Shown here piece by piece: positions 31,717 through 39,936 of a DNA stretch of 64,000 nt (position 1 is its first letter; each line of letters starts with the position of its first letter). This DNA comes from Thalassobacillus pellis (GTDB lineage Bacteria; Bacillota; Bacilli; Bacillales; Halobacillaceae). A model generated the notes under the pieces. The model was not told the DNA's origin, searched no databases, and worked only from the letters and a program-made list of their open reading frames with translations. The position numbers were made by a program, and so were the translations under genes. The stretch spans positions 930,001 through 994,000 of the forward strand of contig NZ_JAFBDO010000001.1 in the NCBI RefSeq assembly GCF_016908295.1. Reading direction: 5' to 3'.

Positions 31717-33444
31717 ATGAACAAACAGGTACTGAAGAAACGGATAGCCGTAGCAGATAAAGAAATACCCGCTGACTTGGTCATTAAGAACGGGAGAATC
31801 GTCGACGTATTTAATAACGAAATCTTCAAAGCGGATATTGCTATTACAGATGGCACGATCGTTGGCATCGGTGAGTTTGAAGGAAAAGAAATTCTTGATG
31901 CAAAGGGCCGCTACGTTTCACCATCTTTTATTGATGGGCATGTCCATATCGAATCTTCGATGCTGATACCCAGTGAATTTGCAAAAGTTACTGTCCCACA
32001 TGGCGTGACTACTGTTATTACCGATCCTCATGAGATTGCCAATGTCTCCGGAAAAAAAGGCATTGAGTTTATGTTGGCGAACGCTGAGGGTATTTCCCAG
32101 GAAATTTTATTTATGATGCCTTCGTGTGTTCCAGCCACCCCTTTTGAAAATAACGGTGCCACATTGACTGCAGAAGATTTAACCCCTTATTTCCAGCACC
32201 CTAAAGTCTTAGGTCTGGCTGAAGTGATGGACTATCCTACTCTTCGCTCTGGCGATAACAGTATAGTCGATAAAATTGCCGCCAATACCGGAGGATACAC
32301 TGACGGGCACCTGGCTGGACTTAATACTCATGCAGTAAATGTCTATCGTGCTGCAGGGATAAAAACGGATCATGAATGCACTACATCTGAGGAAGCGAAG
32401 GAACGTCTCCAGAGAGGTATGTATGTCATGATAAGAGAAGGATCGGCCTCAAGGGATTTACAGAGATTAATTAATATTGTTACACCATATAATGCCCGAC
32501 GCTGCCTTTTTTGTACGGATGACAAACATATCGATACTCTTGTTAATGAGGGGAGCATCGACCATAACGTCAGAAAGGCTATAAAACTTGGTCTTGACCC
32601 GATTACTGCATTGCAAATGGCCACTTTGAATGCTGCTGAATGTTATGGGCTTACAAGAAAAGGAGCAATTGCCCCGGATTTTGATGCAGATTTTCTTTTG
32701 CTTGATGATTTGGAGACTTTGAAAATTTCCGAAGTTTATAAAGGTGGAAAACTGGTTGCCAAAGAAGGTACTTATCTAGGAGATGAATCTGTTGCCAACA
32801 AACACTTCAGCAAGCTCACTGGATCCGTTAACATACCGGAACTTACTGAGAAAGATATCAAAATACCATTAACCCAAAGCCAGGCAAAAGTTATGGAAAT
32901 CGTGCCCAATTCTATTCGTACAAATAAGCTGATGGCTGATGTAGATATGGTAAACGGCTTCTTTATACCGTCCTCCGATAAAGACTTCTTGAAAATAGCA
33001 GTAGTCGAACGTCATAAATGCACGGGAAATATTGGCTTAGGAATAATTAAAGGGTTAGGGTTGAATGCAGGAGCGATTGCCACCACTATAGCCCATGATT
33101 CGCATAATATCGTGGCTGCCGGAGCAAATGACAGGGATATAATACAAGCTATCCAGGAACTTAAGCACATTCAGGGAGGGTTAGCAGTTGTAGTAGATGG
33201 GAAGGTGGCAGCATCCATCCCCCTTCAGGTAGGCGGGTTGATGTCCAGCCAGCCATATGACGTCGTTTATAAGCAAGTCCATCAGCTCCATGAAGTAATG
33301 GCAGAGCTAGGATTCAAAGGGGATTTCGATCCTTTTTTAACCCTTGCCTTCATGACTCTGCCGGTTATACCTACCTTGAAACTGACGGATTTAGGATTAT
33401 TTGATGTAAATAAAGGTTCACATGTTAATATCCATGACGAATGA
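31717..33444 (+). CDS. ade: Adenine deaminase
   Basis: A 575-residue amidohydrolase of the bacterial Ade/AdeC type that converts adenine to hypoxanthine and ammonia with manganese or iron. It shows FIDGHVHIESSML (metal histidines), TDPHEIANVSG, PSCVPATPFE, LAEVMDYP, HLAGLNTHAVNVYRAAGIKT, TDDKHIDTL, and the late IAHDSHNIVAAGANDRDI. Length and order match the family. The start is the ATG at 31717 after AGGAGAGG; an in-frame GTG at 31708 is inside that site. It sits directly behind a guanine-class riboswitch, and a nucleosidase gene follows 61 bases downstream. Confidence 0.95.
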   Translation: MNKQVLKKRIAVADKEIPADLVIKNGRIVDVFNNEIFKADIAITDGTIVGIGEFEGKEILDAKGRYVSPSFIDGHVHIESSMLIPSEFAKVTVPHGVTTVITDPHEIANVSGKKGIEFMLANAEGISQEILFMMPSCVPATPFENNGATLTAEDLTPYFQHPKVLGLAEVMDYPTLRSGDNSIVDKIAANTGGYTDGHLAGLNTHAVNVYRAAGIKTDHECTTSEEAKERLQRGMYVMIREGSASRDLQRLINIVTPYNARRCLFCTDDKHIDTLVNEGSIDHNVRKAIKLGLDPITALQMATLNAAECYGLTRKGAIAPDFDADFLLLDDLETLKISEVYKGGKLVAKEGTYLGDESVANKHFSKLTGSVNIPELTEKDIKIPLTQSQAKVMEIVPNSIRTNKLMADVDMVNGFFIPSSDKDFLKIAVVERHKCTGNIGLGIIKGLGLNAGAIATTIAHDSHNIVAAGANDRDIIQAIQELKHIQGGLAVVVDGKVAASIPLQVGGLMSSQPYDVVYKQVHQLHEVMAELGFKGDFDPFLTLAFMTLPVIPTLKLTDLGLFDVNKGSHVNIHDE

Positions 33445-33505
33445 AAAATGTCTGCGATAAGCATTCATATAAATAAAAAATCACATCACTAGAAGGAGTT
33501 GCAGA

Positions 33506-34336
33506 ATGAATATCATTACCTACAGTAAGCAAGCATTATTTATGTTCATCCTTTTATTCACACTGATCGGGTGTTCCTCTCAAGGAGAAGATAAAGCTCA
33601 AGCCGAGACAAATAACGCAGACAAAAAAAAGAGCGAAGACATCGTTGGTATCATTGGTCCTATGAAAGAAGAAATCGCCTTATTGCATGAAGACATGAAA
33701 GTGGAATCTGAGGAGAAAGTCGCTGGAATGACCTTTTACGAAGGAACCTTAAATGGACAGGACATCGTTCTAGTACAGTCCGGTATCGGGAAAGTAAACG
33801 CGTCCATGGCTGCTCAATTATTAATCACCCAATTTGAAGCAGATAAACTGATTAACTCGGGTATTTCCGGTGCACTTCATCCTGATGTGGCACTTGGGGA
33901 TATAGTTATTTCCAAAGATACCGTTCATCACGACATGGACGAAACAGCAAAAGGGCTTGAGCCAGGCGTAATTCCACGTATGGAAGAAAGCTATTTCAAG
34001 GCGGATGAACAGTTAATAACCCTGGCACAGGAAGCAGCAAAAAAGCTGGACAATGATATCCAGGTATTCACTGAACGAATTGCGACTGGAGATCAATTCA
34101 TAGCTGACGAGGAAAAAAAGCAATGGATTCTGGATACGTTCAATGCTTATGTAGTGGAAATGGAAGGTGCCGCCGTTGGACAAGTAGCTCACCTCAATGA
34201 TGTTCCTTATATCGTCATCCGCTCGGCTTCAGATGATGCAGGAGAAGAAGCTTATGTAAAATGGGAAGATTTCAAACAGGATGCCATTGATAATTCCTCA
34301 TTCATTATCAAAAACATGCTGAAAAATATGGAATAA
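33506..34336 (+). CDS. Exported MTA/SAH nucleosidase lipoprotein
   Basis: The 276-residue protein has a lipoprotein signal (hydrophobic 10-22, lipobox LIGC with C23) and a charged linker rich in Glu, Lys and Asn, then a complete MTA/SAH nucleosidase domain from about residue 45 (VGIIGPMKEEIALL). Catalytic features are present: VQSGIGKVNAS, VEMEGAAVGQVA with the ribose-contact glutamate, and SASDDA with the catalytic aspartate. The usual enzyme is cytoplasmic, so the signal is unusual. It would act outside the membrane, releasing adenine from methylthioadenosine, S-adenosylhomocysteine or 5'-deoxyadenosine. Its neighbour, adenine deaminase, can use that adenine after uptake. Confidence 0.87.
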   Translation: MNIITYSKQALFMFILLFTLIGCSSQGEDKAQAETNNADKKKSEDIVGIIGPMKEEIALLHEDMKVESEEKVAGMTFYEGTLNGQDIVLVQSGIGKVNASMAAQLLITQFEADKLINSGISGALHPDVALGDIVISKDTVHHDMDETAKGLEPGVIPRMEESYFKADEQLITLAQEAAKKLDNDIQVFTERIATGDQFIADEEKKQWILDTFNAYVVEMEGAAVGQVAHLNDVPYIVIRSASDDAGEEAYVKWEDFKQDAIDNSSFIIKNMLKNME

Positions 34337-34348
34337 CAACAAAAGCCG

Positions 34349-34456
34349 GAAGCGCCTTGCTCACTCCCGACCAGCTTAAGCCAAGCCTAGTCGTGACGTT
34401 TCTTTGTCACAGAGAGGATCGGCTTAAGACCTCGAAGGGGTAGGCGCTGGAGCTGG
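34349..34456. repeat. Large imperfect hairpin repeat, Bacillaceae intergenic type
   Basis: The outer arms AGCGCCTTGC and GTAGGCGCT, inner arms CTTAAGCC and GGCTTAAG, and a central GTGAC/GTCAC hairpin make a nested inverted structure of about 105 bases. It has no gene. From memory similar elements are scattered between genes in Bacillaceae. A decayed left half is at 26250. Confidence 0.55.
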
Positions 34457-34519
34457 ATGAAGCCCACTATAGAGGGTTAATCCACAGCCATCCATTTATT
34501 AAATTTCTTAATCACACAG

Positions 34520-34564
34520 AAAGACGCCAGCCACTTCCTATTATGGATGCAGGCTGGCGTCTTT
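34520..34564. terminator. Terminator between nucleosidase and unknown membrane gene
   Basis: AAAGACGCCAGCC pairs with GGCTGGCGTCTTT around a 19-base loop. The right arm overlaps the stop of the leftward gene. On the minus strand TTTCTGTG follows the stem. Confidence 0.65.
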
Positions 34565-35423
34565 AGCTTTCCGATTTTTCTAAAGAATATAGACCTAATT
34601 CCGCAAACGAAAATAATAATAATTCGAATTCAATTCCTAAAGAAGCCCCAGCTGATTTATAATCTGCTAACTTTTCCTTTAATTCGTTTTTTACGCCTTC
34701 CTCAAACGAATTGACAATGACAAACGTGACAATTAATTTTTTATTGTCGGGAAGTAATTTCTTATAGTCGAAAGATTGTTGTAATAAGCGGTCTACAGAA
34801 TGTACGACAGGTTCAAACGGAAACGGAGAATGAGGAATGATTTTTGAAGTACAGACTACACAAGCATCTGCCAGCTCAATCAGACCATCAAATTCAAACT
34901 GCTGACTATCCCCAATGATGCGTATATGCCTTTGAATAGGTTTATTATAGGCTCTTTCGATTTTCTTAAATGCAAATTCTTCAGCAATCAGCGCAAGCTG
35001 AACAGGTTCTGGCTGAGTATGTGGAGATGCTATTACCATTTCAGCATCATCCCTTGCTTGCCGTTCCTCATTTTGAAATCCTTTAAGCTCTTTCAACTTC
35101 TGCTCAAACACTTCATTATGGGAGACAAATTCTTTCTTATAGTCAAAATAATCCTTATTTCCCCTGATAATCGCTATCAGATTTTGCAGGTAATCGAGAC
35201 GGGTCACAGCTGTCGCAACAATGAAAATCCCTGCCAGGTAACTCCATTCACTATCCGAAAAAAGACATAGCCCTAGTAGTAAAAATAAGCCTCCGACCTT
35301 CAAGGCATGCGACATCCATTTCTTCCGGAATGAAGCAATCACACTGATAAACCCCAGCAAAATCGCAACTGCAGCTATCCCTTCCCTGAGGGTGCTGGGA
35401 ATCAATATCTCGATGCTCCCCAC
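34563..35423 (-). CDS. Unknown membrane-anchored protein with possible nuclease-like C-terminal domain
   Basis: I do not recognise this 286-residue protein. Three hydrophobic segments at about 14-31, 41-57 and 60-75 are followed by a charged, probably coiled stretch (about 92-130) and a soluble C-terminal domain. In that domain EEFAFKKIERAY, then FEFDGLI and VVCTSK, follow the order of elements in PD-(D/E)XK nucleases, but the usual E-x-K reads C-T-S-K, so any activity would be altered or lost. This is a pattern impression only. The start is unclear: the GTG at 35423 is very close to AGGAG. It lies near the ParMRC cassette but has its own terminator. Confidence 0.6.
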   Translation of the reverse strand: MGSIEILIPSTLREGIAAVAILLGFISVIASFRKKWMSHALKVGGLFLLLGLCLFSDSEWSYLAGIFIVATAVTRLDYLQNLIAIIRGNKDYFDYKKEFVSHNEVFEQKLKELKGFQNEERQARDDAEMVIASPHTQPEPVQLALIAEEFAFKKIERAYNKPIQRHIRIIGDSQQFEFDGLIELADACVVCTSKIIPHSPFPFEPVVHSVDRLLQQSFDYKKLLPDNKKLIVTFVIVNSFEEGVKNELKEKLADYKSAGASLGIEFELLLFSFAELGLYSLEKSES

Positions 35424-35489
35424 CTCCTGTCGCTCTTTACTACATTATATGTACGCCCAAAACTGACATAACGTTATTTTTATGCATGA

Positions 35490-35528
35490 TAAATAGGCCA
35501 GGCACCTATTTCCGCAGAGGTCCTGGCC
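35490..35528 (-). terminator. Probable terminator of the 88-residue membrane gene
   Basis: AGGCCAGG with CCTGGCCT forms an extended stem with a one-base bulge and a loop of about ten bases; on the minus strand TATTTATC follows. It lies about 200 bases beyond that gene's stop. The rest of 35424-35724 shows only a weak CGGA/TCCG hairpin near 35620. Confidence 0.45.
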
Positions 35529-35724
35529 TCTATGTTCTGTATTTTATTATTTAAATAGGCATACCCCTCCCTTGAATCAGCTGCCCCTTTTAACGAAAAC
35601 ACATACTTGTGATGAAAGGCGGATTTCCGTTTTTTTAGAGTGTCAGGTGTCCTCTAACAATTGTCCACCATCATCTTAAGTATTAATAAAATACATCTCT
35701 ATGTGAATGGATAATTTTTATACT

Positions 35725-35991
35725 TTATTCAATAAGTACCTCTGGCGGCCCTCTATCCGTAACTCGTCCCAGCGATTGTGGCTCTACATAAATACTTGTT
35801 CTTCTGTTCAACTGTGCATTTTCCATATCCTCCACAACTACTCGGAAGGATCTTTCCCTGACTTCATCCAGAACATTGCCTCCTAAAAGATTTAAGCTCA
35901 GTAAGCTGCGCTGGTAACGAAGCATTCCTATTCCCATTAAAATCACTAGCATCGCCATTACCTGTGAAATCATTTCAGAATTGATGATCAT
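35725..35991 (-). CDS. Small single-pass membrane protein, unknown
   Basis: The 88-residue product has one hydrophobic helix at about 8-24 (ISQVMAMLVILMGIGML) and a polar C-terminal part with charged residues, ending EVLIE. No family is recognised. The ATG at 35991 has AAAGGAG and a second AAAGGA upstream, so translation is well supported. It follows a possible 20-residue peptide gene by 16 bases. The position, between the unknown membrane gene and the ParMRC cassette, is the only hint about its role. Confidence 0.65.
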   Translation of the reverse strand: MIINSEMISQVMAMLVILMGIGMLRYQRSLLSLNLLGGNVLDEVRERSFRVVVEDMENAQLNRRTSIYVEPQSLGRVTDRGPPEVLIE

Positions 35992-36007
35992 TTCCTTTTC
36001 ACTCCTT

Positions 36008-36070
36008 TTAATCTAATTTAGTGGTGACTAACTTGCTCCTCCTTTCCTGCTTTTTTGTGTTATTACACAT
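36008..36070 (-). CDS. Possible 20-residue peptide upstream of the small membrane gene
   Basis: An ATG at 36070 stands behind GAGGAGG and opens a frame encoding MCNNTKKQERRSKLVTTKLD. Its stop lies at the start of the next gene's AAAAGGAG site. It could be a leader peptide coupled to the 88-residue gene, or a chance frame. There is no recognisable family. Confidence 0.35.
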   Translation of the reverse strand: MCNNTKKQERRSKLVTTKLD

Positions 36071-36191
36071 ATTCGTCCTCCTCTTTTCTTTCCCTCCAGG
36101 TCTATATACCTATTCGATAGACAGGATTCTTTAAACAATCCGATGGTTTTACGGCATTAGTGTTTTCAAAACATCGTTCGCTCAAAGTAGA

Positions 36192-36238
36192 CAAAAAAAA
36201 GACCTTCATGAAAAGCAGGAACTTTTCAGAAAGTCTTT
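36192..36238 (-). terminator. Terminator of the parM-parR operon
   Basis: On the minus strand AAAGACTTTCTGAAAAG pairs with CTTTTCATGAAGGTCTTT (one bulge) and is followed by TTTTT. Confidence 0.85.
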
Positions 36239-36240
36239 GT

Positions 36241-36828
36241 TTAACTATTCATTTTGGAAAGGAAGCCGCCCAGAAGGTCATCGTCCGATTCATCCTGGTC
36301 AGGCTCCTCTGATTTCGTATGATGGATTTCCTCTTTCATCTGGTCAAAATTCAATTCATCCAATGCCCGGTCCATATCATCCCATTTTTTATCATCATTT
36401 TGAAGATCACTTACAGGTGTGGCTTTGTCCGATTCTTCCGTGGCAGCAGTTTCTTCCTGTAAATAGAGTGCCTCATCAATATCAACGGCACTGCTATTCA
36501 AGGAAGCAAGCAGCGCTGTCGCACGAACTGGATCGGCGAGCAAATGATGAATGACACTGCCGAGTAACGCTTCAGAGTGCTCGTGCTTAATCCAATTACG
36601 CTGTTCCTTCGTAAGTTGTCTTGGAAGTGGTATCGTAATGGTTTCTCTTTCCTTTGAAAGCGACTCATTGACCCCCTGCAAAACAAACTGAGCTATCTTG
36701 CTTGAAAAATTCCTTCTTTCGGTTTCTTTCAAGTTACTCAGCTGCTTCAGCAGATGATCCGGCGTATCAGAAGGGACACGAAAAGTAATCGACTGCCCCC
36801 GCTGTATACCTTTTTGTGAATTACTCAT
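36241..36828 (-). CDS. ParR-like plasmid-segregation DNA-binding protein
   Basis: The 195-residue protein follows the actin-like ParM gene by nine bases, the position of ParR in type II partition cassettes. The N-terminus (QSITFRVPSDTPDHLLKQL) and ETERRNFSSKIAQFVLQGVN are consistent with a ribbon-helix-helix type DNA-binding region. A middle part from 60 to 110 is basic or neutral, and the C-terminal 80 residues are strongly acidic and disordered, ending DDDLLGGFLSKMNS. In such systems the adaptor binds the centromere repeats and caps the filament through its C-terminus. The conserved last hydrophobic residues fit that role. Identity is inferred mainly from context. Confidence 0.7.
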   Translation of the reverse strand: MSNSQKGIQRGQSITFRVPSDTPDHLLKQLSNLKETERRNFSSKIAQFVLQGVNESLSKERETITIPLPRQLTKEQRNWIKHEHSEALLGSVIHHLLADPVRATALLASLNSSAVDIDEALYLQEETAATEESDKATPVSDLQNDDKKWDDMDRALDELNFDQMKEEIHHTKSEEPDQDESDDDLLGGFLSKMNS

Positions 36829-36837
36829 ACAATCACC

Positions 36838-38028
36838 CTATTTAGATGAAGAAGCTTTTTGTTTTTCACCTTTTTTCTCTTCTACTTTCCGGTTTTTACG
36901 AATGTAGTCGGAAATCAGCTTATAGTAAGCATTAGACATCATCCAGATGCTCTCTTTCTCATCTTCGAAAAATTCGATATTAAATCCATCCAGATTATTA
37001 TTCAGACTCTTCAGGTAATCTTTCAGTACAGAAGCACCACCACCGACAAAATAGCATATTTCAGACTGGGAATTCTTCTGCCAGACATTACGAAGGAAAC
37101 GGTATTCCTTCTTAGCAAGTTCAAGTAAAATTCGATCGGTAATATCGTGGACACTTGTCCGGCTGCCTTTCACCATGATGTGGTTCCGGTCATTCTTCCT
37201 GGTAATGATATCGACAACGTCTCTTCGGCTGTCCAGCTCAACGCCATGTTTACTGCGAATTTCCTCCCGGATCGCTTCCAATGATTCGGAAACACCCAGG
37301 TTGAATCCCTGCGCCTTATCATCATCAACATTACGATTGCGGATGACAGCAATATCTGTAGACAAGCCACCGATGTCCTGAATAAGGATCTGTTTATCAA
37401 TTAAATCTTTGTTAATGATATTTAAATCATTATCCATGACAAGGTTCACATAAGCAGCGAAGCCTTCCGGATATACTTTTACTTCGTCAAACTTAATGTT
37501 GACCTTTTTCCCTTGATACTTTGGTGTTACCAGGAACTCCACCTGATGAACGGATCCAAGCAGCTGGGAACGATAGCCCACATCTTTGCCTTCTTTTACT
37601 TCTCTAAGTGGAAGTCCTGTTCCAAGCGTGTAATTAGCATCGATGACACCATTATTTGTTTTGAACCCTTTGTCTGGTGTATTTCCATTTACTGCATCTA
37701 AAGCAAGGGAAGCAAACAGCATTACCAATGTCTGGTCTTCCTCTGATTTACTGCTTCCAGGATCGATTTCAGTTGAATTATTACTTTTTGTTGCCAATGT
37801 ACCTACACGATAAATGGCGTTATTTTCTTGCAGGGCAGGGGAGTGAACACGAATGTGAATGTTATCAATCGGATCTTTGTCATCCAGTTCCTCAATTCCA
37901 ATTACTGGACGATCTTCAATATCTCTCGCGATTACATTTGGTATGTATAAGTCGGAGTCCAGTTTTCCAAAGAGTGCCTTGACAGCATCATTACCAACAT
38001 CTACAGCTGCAATTCTAGAATTAGTCAT
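36838..38028 (-). CDS. ParM/StbA family actin-like partition ATPase
   Basis: A 396-residue actin-fold protein: MTNSRIAAVDVGNDAVKALF is the phosphate-1 loop, LIQDIGGLSTDIAVI phosphate-2, and CYFVGGGASVLKDYL the adenosine loop. It should polymerise with ATP and push DNA molecules apart. The best matches I recall are ParM-like proteins of Bacillus plasmids, about 380-420 residues long. The highly charged C-terminus (KVEEKKGEKQKASSSK) is a disordered tail. The ATG at 38028 is 12 bases after AAAGGA. Upstream lies a repeat field that looks like a parC centromere, downstream the ParR-like gene. A free plasmid is unlikely here because both flanks hold housekeeping genes. Confidence 0.88.
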   Translation of the reverse strand: MTNSRIAAVDVGNDAVKALFGKLDSDLYIPNVIARDIEDRPVIGIEELDDKDPIDNIHIRVHSPALQENNAIYRVGTLATKSNNSTEIDPGSSKSEEDQTLVMLFASLALDAVNGNTPDKGFKTNNGVIDANYTLGTGLPLREVKEGKDVGYRSQLLGSVHQVEFLVTPKYQGKKVNIKFDEVKVYPEGFAAYVNLVMDNDLNIINKDLIDKQILIQDIGGLSTDIAVIRNRNVDDDKAQGFNLGVSESLEAIREEIRSKHGVELDSRRDVVDIITRKNDRNHIMVKGSRTSVHDITDRILLELAKKEYRFLRNVWQKNSQSEICYFVGGGASVLKDYLKSLNNNLDGFNIEFFEDEKESIWMMSNAYYKLISDYIRKNRKVEEKKGEKQKASSSK

Positions 38029-38110
38029 AGTTAACAACTTTCCTTTCTAATTTTGAAGTTACTTACAAGCTTCGTGAGCAACTAGACTTTTATTACTGTT
38101 ACTAGATTTA

Positions 38111-38139
38111 AAGTTATCCGAGATTACGCCAACCGTCAA
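38111..38139 (-). promoter_or_regulatory. Promoter of the parM operon
   Basis: On the minus strand TTGACG (38139-38134) and TAACTT (38116-38111) are 17 bases apart, just downstream of the repeat field and about 80 bases before parM. Confidence 0.55.
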
Positions 38140-38152
38140 TAAGAAATTAGTT

Positions 38153-38325
38153 GCACACAATCACGTACACTTGCGTACAAAAACGTACACTTGAACACAT
38201 TTCCGCACACATGCCTTAAAAACAATATGTATACACTTTTGTATACTTGCACACTGATTTGCATACACAAAGTATACTTTTTGTTTACATGTGTGCATTA
38301 TTGTATACATGAAATGCATGGTAAT
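38153..38325. repeat. parC-like centromere repeat field
   Basis: About ten short related units such as CGTACACTTG, TATACACTTTTGTATACTTG, GCATACACAAAGTATAC and GTGTGCATTATTGTATAC follow one another, all built on GTAYAC or its complement, with direct and inverted copies. No gene is encoded. The position, immediately upstream of the parM promoter, is that of parC. Spacing is irregular (roughly 20 bases), and the exact units need alignment. Confidence 0.75.
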
Positions 38326-38454
38326 ATAGGCTTATCATTCCAGTGGGTAATTCAGCATATAAAATCGAGTTTGTGACAGAAGAAGAATGGGGGGAAAGGG
38401 GAAAGTTGAGAAAAACATGATAAGAAAGGAGCGAATGTGAAGGAAAATAGAGAA

Positions 38455-38485
38455 TAAAAAAAGGCATTGCAGAAAAGCAATGCCT
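38455..38485 (-). terminator. Terminator of the Gfo/Idh gene
   Basis: AGGCATTGC pairs with GCAATGCCT around six bases; on the minus strand a run of T follows. Confidence 0.85.
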
Positions 38486-38502
38486 GAATTTCTAATGATC
38501 TA

Positions 38503-39486
38503 TTATTGATCTGCAGGATAAGTGATACCAATTTGCTTCCTGGCTGTTTCTATAGTTTGGATTGTTGCAAAAGAGTGAGAAAAAGAATTGATAGAGGATT
38601 CCCTTTTACCTTCTTTGATAAGGTTAATGAAGGCATCCACTTCATAATACATAGATGGATAAGCGTATTCCTTGGTAATATCCTCTTTTCGACCATCTTT
38701 ATACCGAATTTCGACAAAAGCTGGATCCGAAATATTATCAATCAGGATGCTGCCCAGCTCCCCTTGTATTTCAGAGGGGGAAAAAGAGGTCGAAATCTTT
38801 GAATGCATCACGACGCCTTCCATTTCCTCATATTGAAATAAAACACTTCCCTCTCCATCTACCCCTGTTTCCAGTTTCACACCGGAAGCCTTGGTCTGAT
38901 GGGGAGTCCCAAATAAAACTATCATGGGATAGATGCAGTAAACACCTAAATCCATCAAGGACCCATTTGAAAAAACAGGGTTGAATGTATTTAAAACTGT
39001 ACCTTCTTTGTAGGCATCATAGCGCGATGAATATTTACAATAGGTTCCGACATATCGTCTTATTTTCCCTATCTTACTAAGGTGCTGCTGGATACTTAGA
39101 AAGTTAGGAACAAAAGTTGTTTTCATGGCTTCCATCAATAAAACGTCATTTCTCCGCGCTGCTGCAAACATTTTTTCAACTTCTGAGGATGTGGAAGCCA
39201 GGGGTTTTTCACAAAGAACGTGCTTCCCACAGTTCATCACAGTGATCGACTGGCTGACATGGAGGGAGTTAGGGCTTGCAATATAGACAGCATCTACATT
39301 AGCACTGGCTGCCATTTCTTCAATGTCGGTATATGTTTCCGCAGCTCCATACTTGTCAGCAAAAACTCTTGCTTTTTCATTTGTACGTGAATAAACGGCT
39401 GTAAGCTTAAAATCCTCCATATCTTTAACATGTTCAAGTAGTCTTTCTGTAATGAAATTCGTACCGATCACACCAAAACGTACCAT
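38503..39486 (-). CDS. Gfo/Idh/MocA family oxidoreductase
   Basis: A 327-residue NAD(P)-dependent oxidoreductase. The N-terminal Rossmann fold has VRFGVIGTNFITERLLEH (dinucleotide loop), VDAVYIASPNSLH and the conserved HVLCEKPLASTSSE, where the lysine of EKP is catalytic. The C-terminal alpha/beta domain has MDLGVYCIYPMIVLFG, with the D..Y pattern. Such enzymes oxidise or reduce sugars and inositols, so the substrate is undetermined. The ATG follows AAAGGAAG. It is monocistronic, with a shared GTTATGGTACACTA motif 88 bases upstream. Confidence 0.9.
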   Translation of the reverse strand: MVRFGVIGTNFITERLLEHVKDMEDFKLTAVYSRTNEKARVFADKYGAAETYTDIEEMAASANVDAVYIASPNSLHVSQSITVMNCGKHVLCEKPLASTSSEVEKMFAAARRNDVLLMEAMKTTFVPNFLSIQQHLSKIGKIRRYVGTYCKYSSRYDAYKEGTVLNTFNPVFSNGSLMDLGVYCIYPMIVLFGTPHQTKASGVKLETGVDGEGSVLFQYEEMEGVVMHSKISTSFSPSEIQGELGSILIDNISDPAFVEIRYKDGRKEDITKEYAYPSMYYEVDAFINLIKEGKRESSINSFSHSFATIQTIETARKQIGITYPADQ

Positions 39487-39573
39487 AATCTCTTCCTTTC
39501 TCCCTAATAATCTTAAAGCACTTCTATACGCGATATAGGCGATCCCGTTATTACTCTAATAGCTTCTAAGAGG

Positions 39574-39587
39574 TAGTGTACCATAAC
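39574..39587 (-). promoter_or_regulatory. Extended -10-like motif shared with the aldo/keto reductase gene
   Basis: Minus-strand GTTATGGTACACTA, identical over 14 bases to 29342-29329, placed 88 bases before the gene start compared with 89 there. Confidence 0.45.
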
Positions 39588-39689
39588 CTGTCTCTCTCCT
39601 GTAAAAAACGCTTGAAAAGAGTATATAAACCATCCTTATCGGAGGGCTTTCGTTTGCGTAGGAACCACTGTTTTTACTGCAAGTTTTAT

Positions 39690-39870
39690 TTTGCCGCCTG
39701 GAGCAAAAGACCCTTCCCTTTCCGCGGACGAGCGCCCGAGCTATCTCGCAAAACCCACGCTCGGCGATCTCGGCTCACTCGTTCTTCCAGAGTGGAAGAG
39801 GCCCCGCTCCTTGGAATTCCTCCAGAAAATAAAAGCCCTTGTTCACTTAGCTCATCTCGCTAGGTACTGG
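39690..39870. repeat. GC-rich non-coding island, probable decayed repeat
   Basis: CTTTCCGCGGACGAGCGCCC, GCTCGGCGATCTCGGCTCAC and a final GCTCATCTCGCTAGGTACTGG-like end give a GC-rich stretch within AT-rich spacer. The open frames on the plus strand here lack start signals and look like by-products of composition. It resembles the island at 17890 in its CCGCGG phrase. The flanking 39487-39690 holds only a promoter-like motif. Confidence 0.4.
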
Positions 39871-39905
39871 AAAAAATAAACTATGAAGAGTTTTTTTGAA
39901 AACCT

Positions 39906-39936
39906 AAAAGCCACCCTTAATCGGGTGGCTTTTTTA
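39906..39936. terminator. Terminator of the M6 protease gene
   Basis: AAAAGCCACCC pairs with GGGTGGCTTTT around seven bases, with T runs on both strands. The right arm abuts the stop of the protease gene. Confidence 0.85.

Noticed and set aside
39549-39565. TTATTACTCTAATAG, similar to the repeat unit before the HTH-ATPase-like gene
   Set aside because: It is a single copy without the two-turn repeat spacing, so it is likely chance.
39576-39879. Two overlapping plus-strand frames in the GC-rich island
   Set aside because: They lack start signals, and their codons simply reflect the GC-rich repeat.
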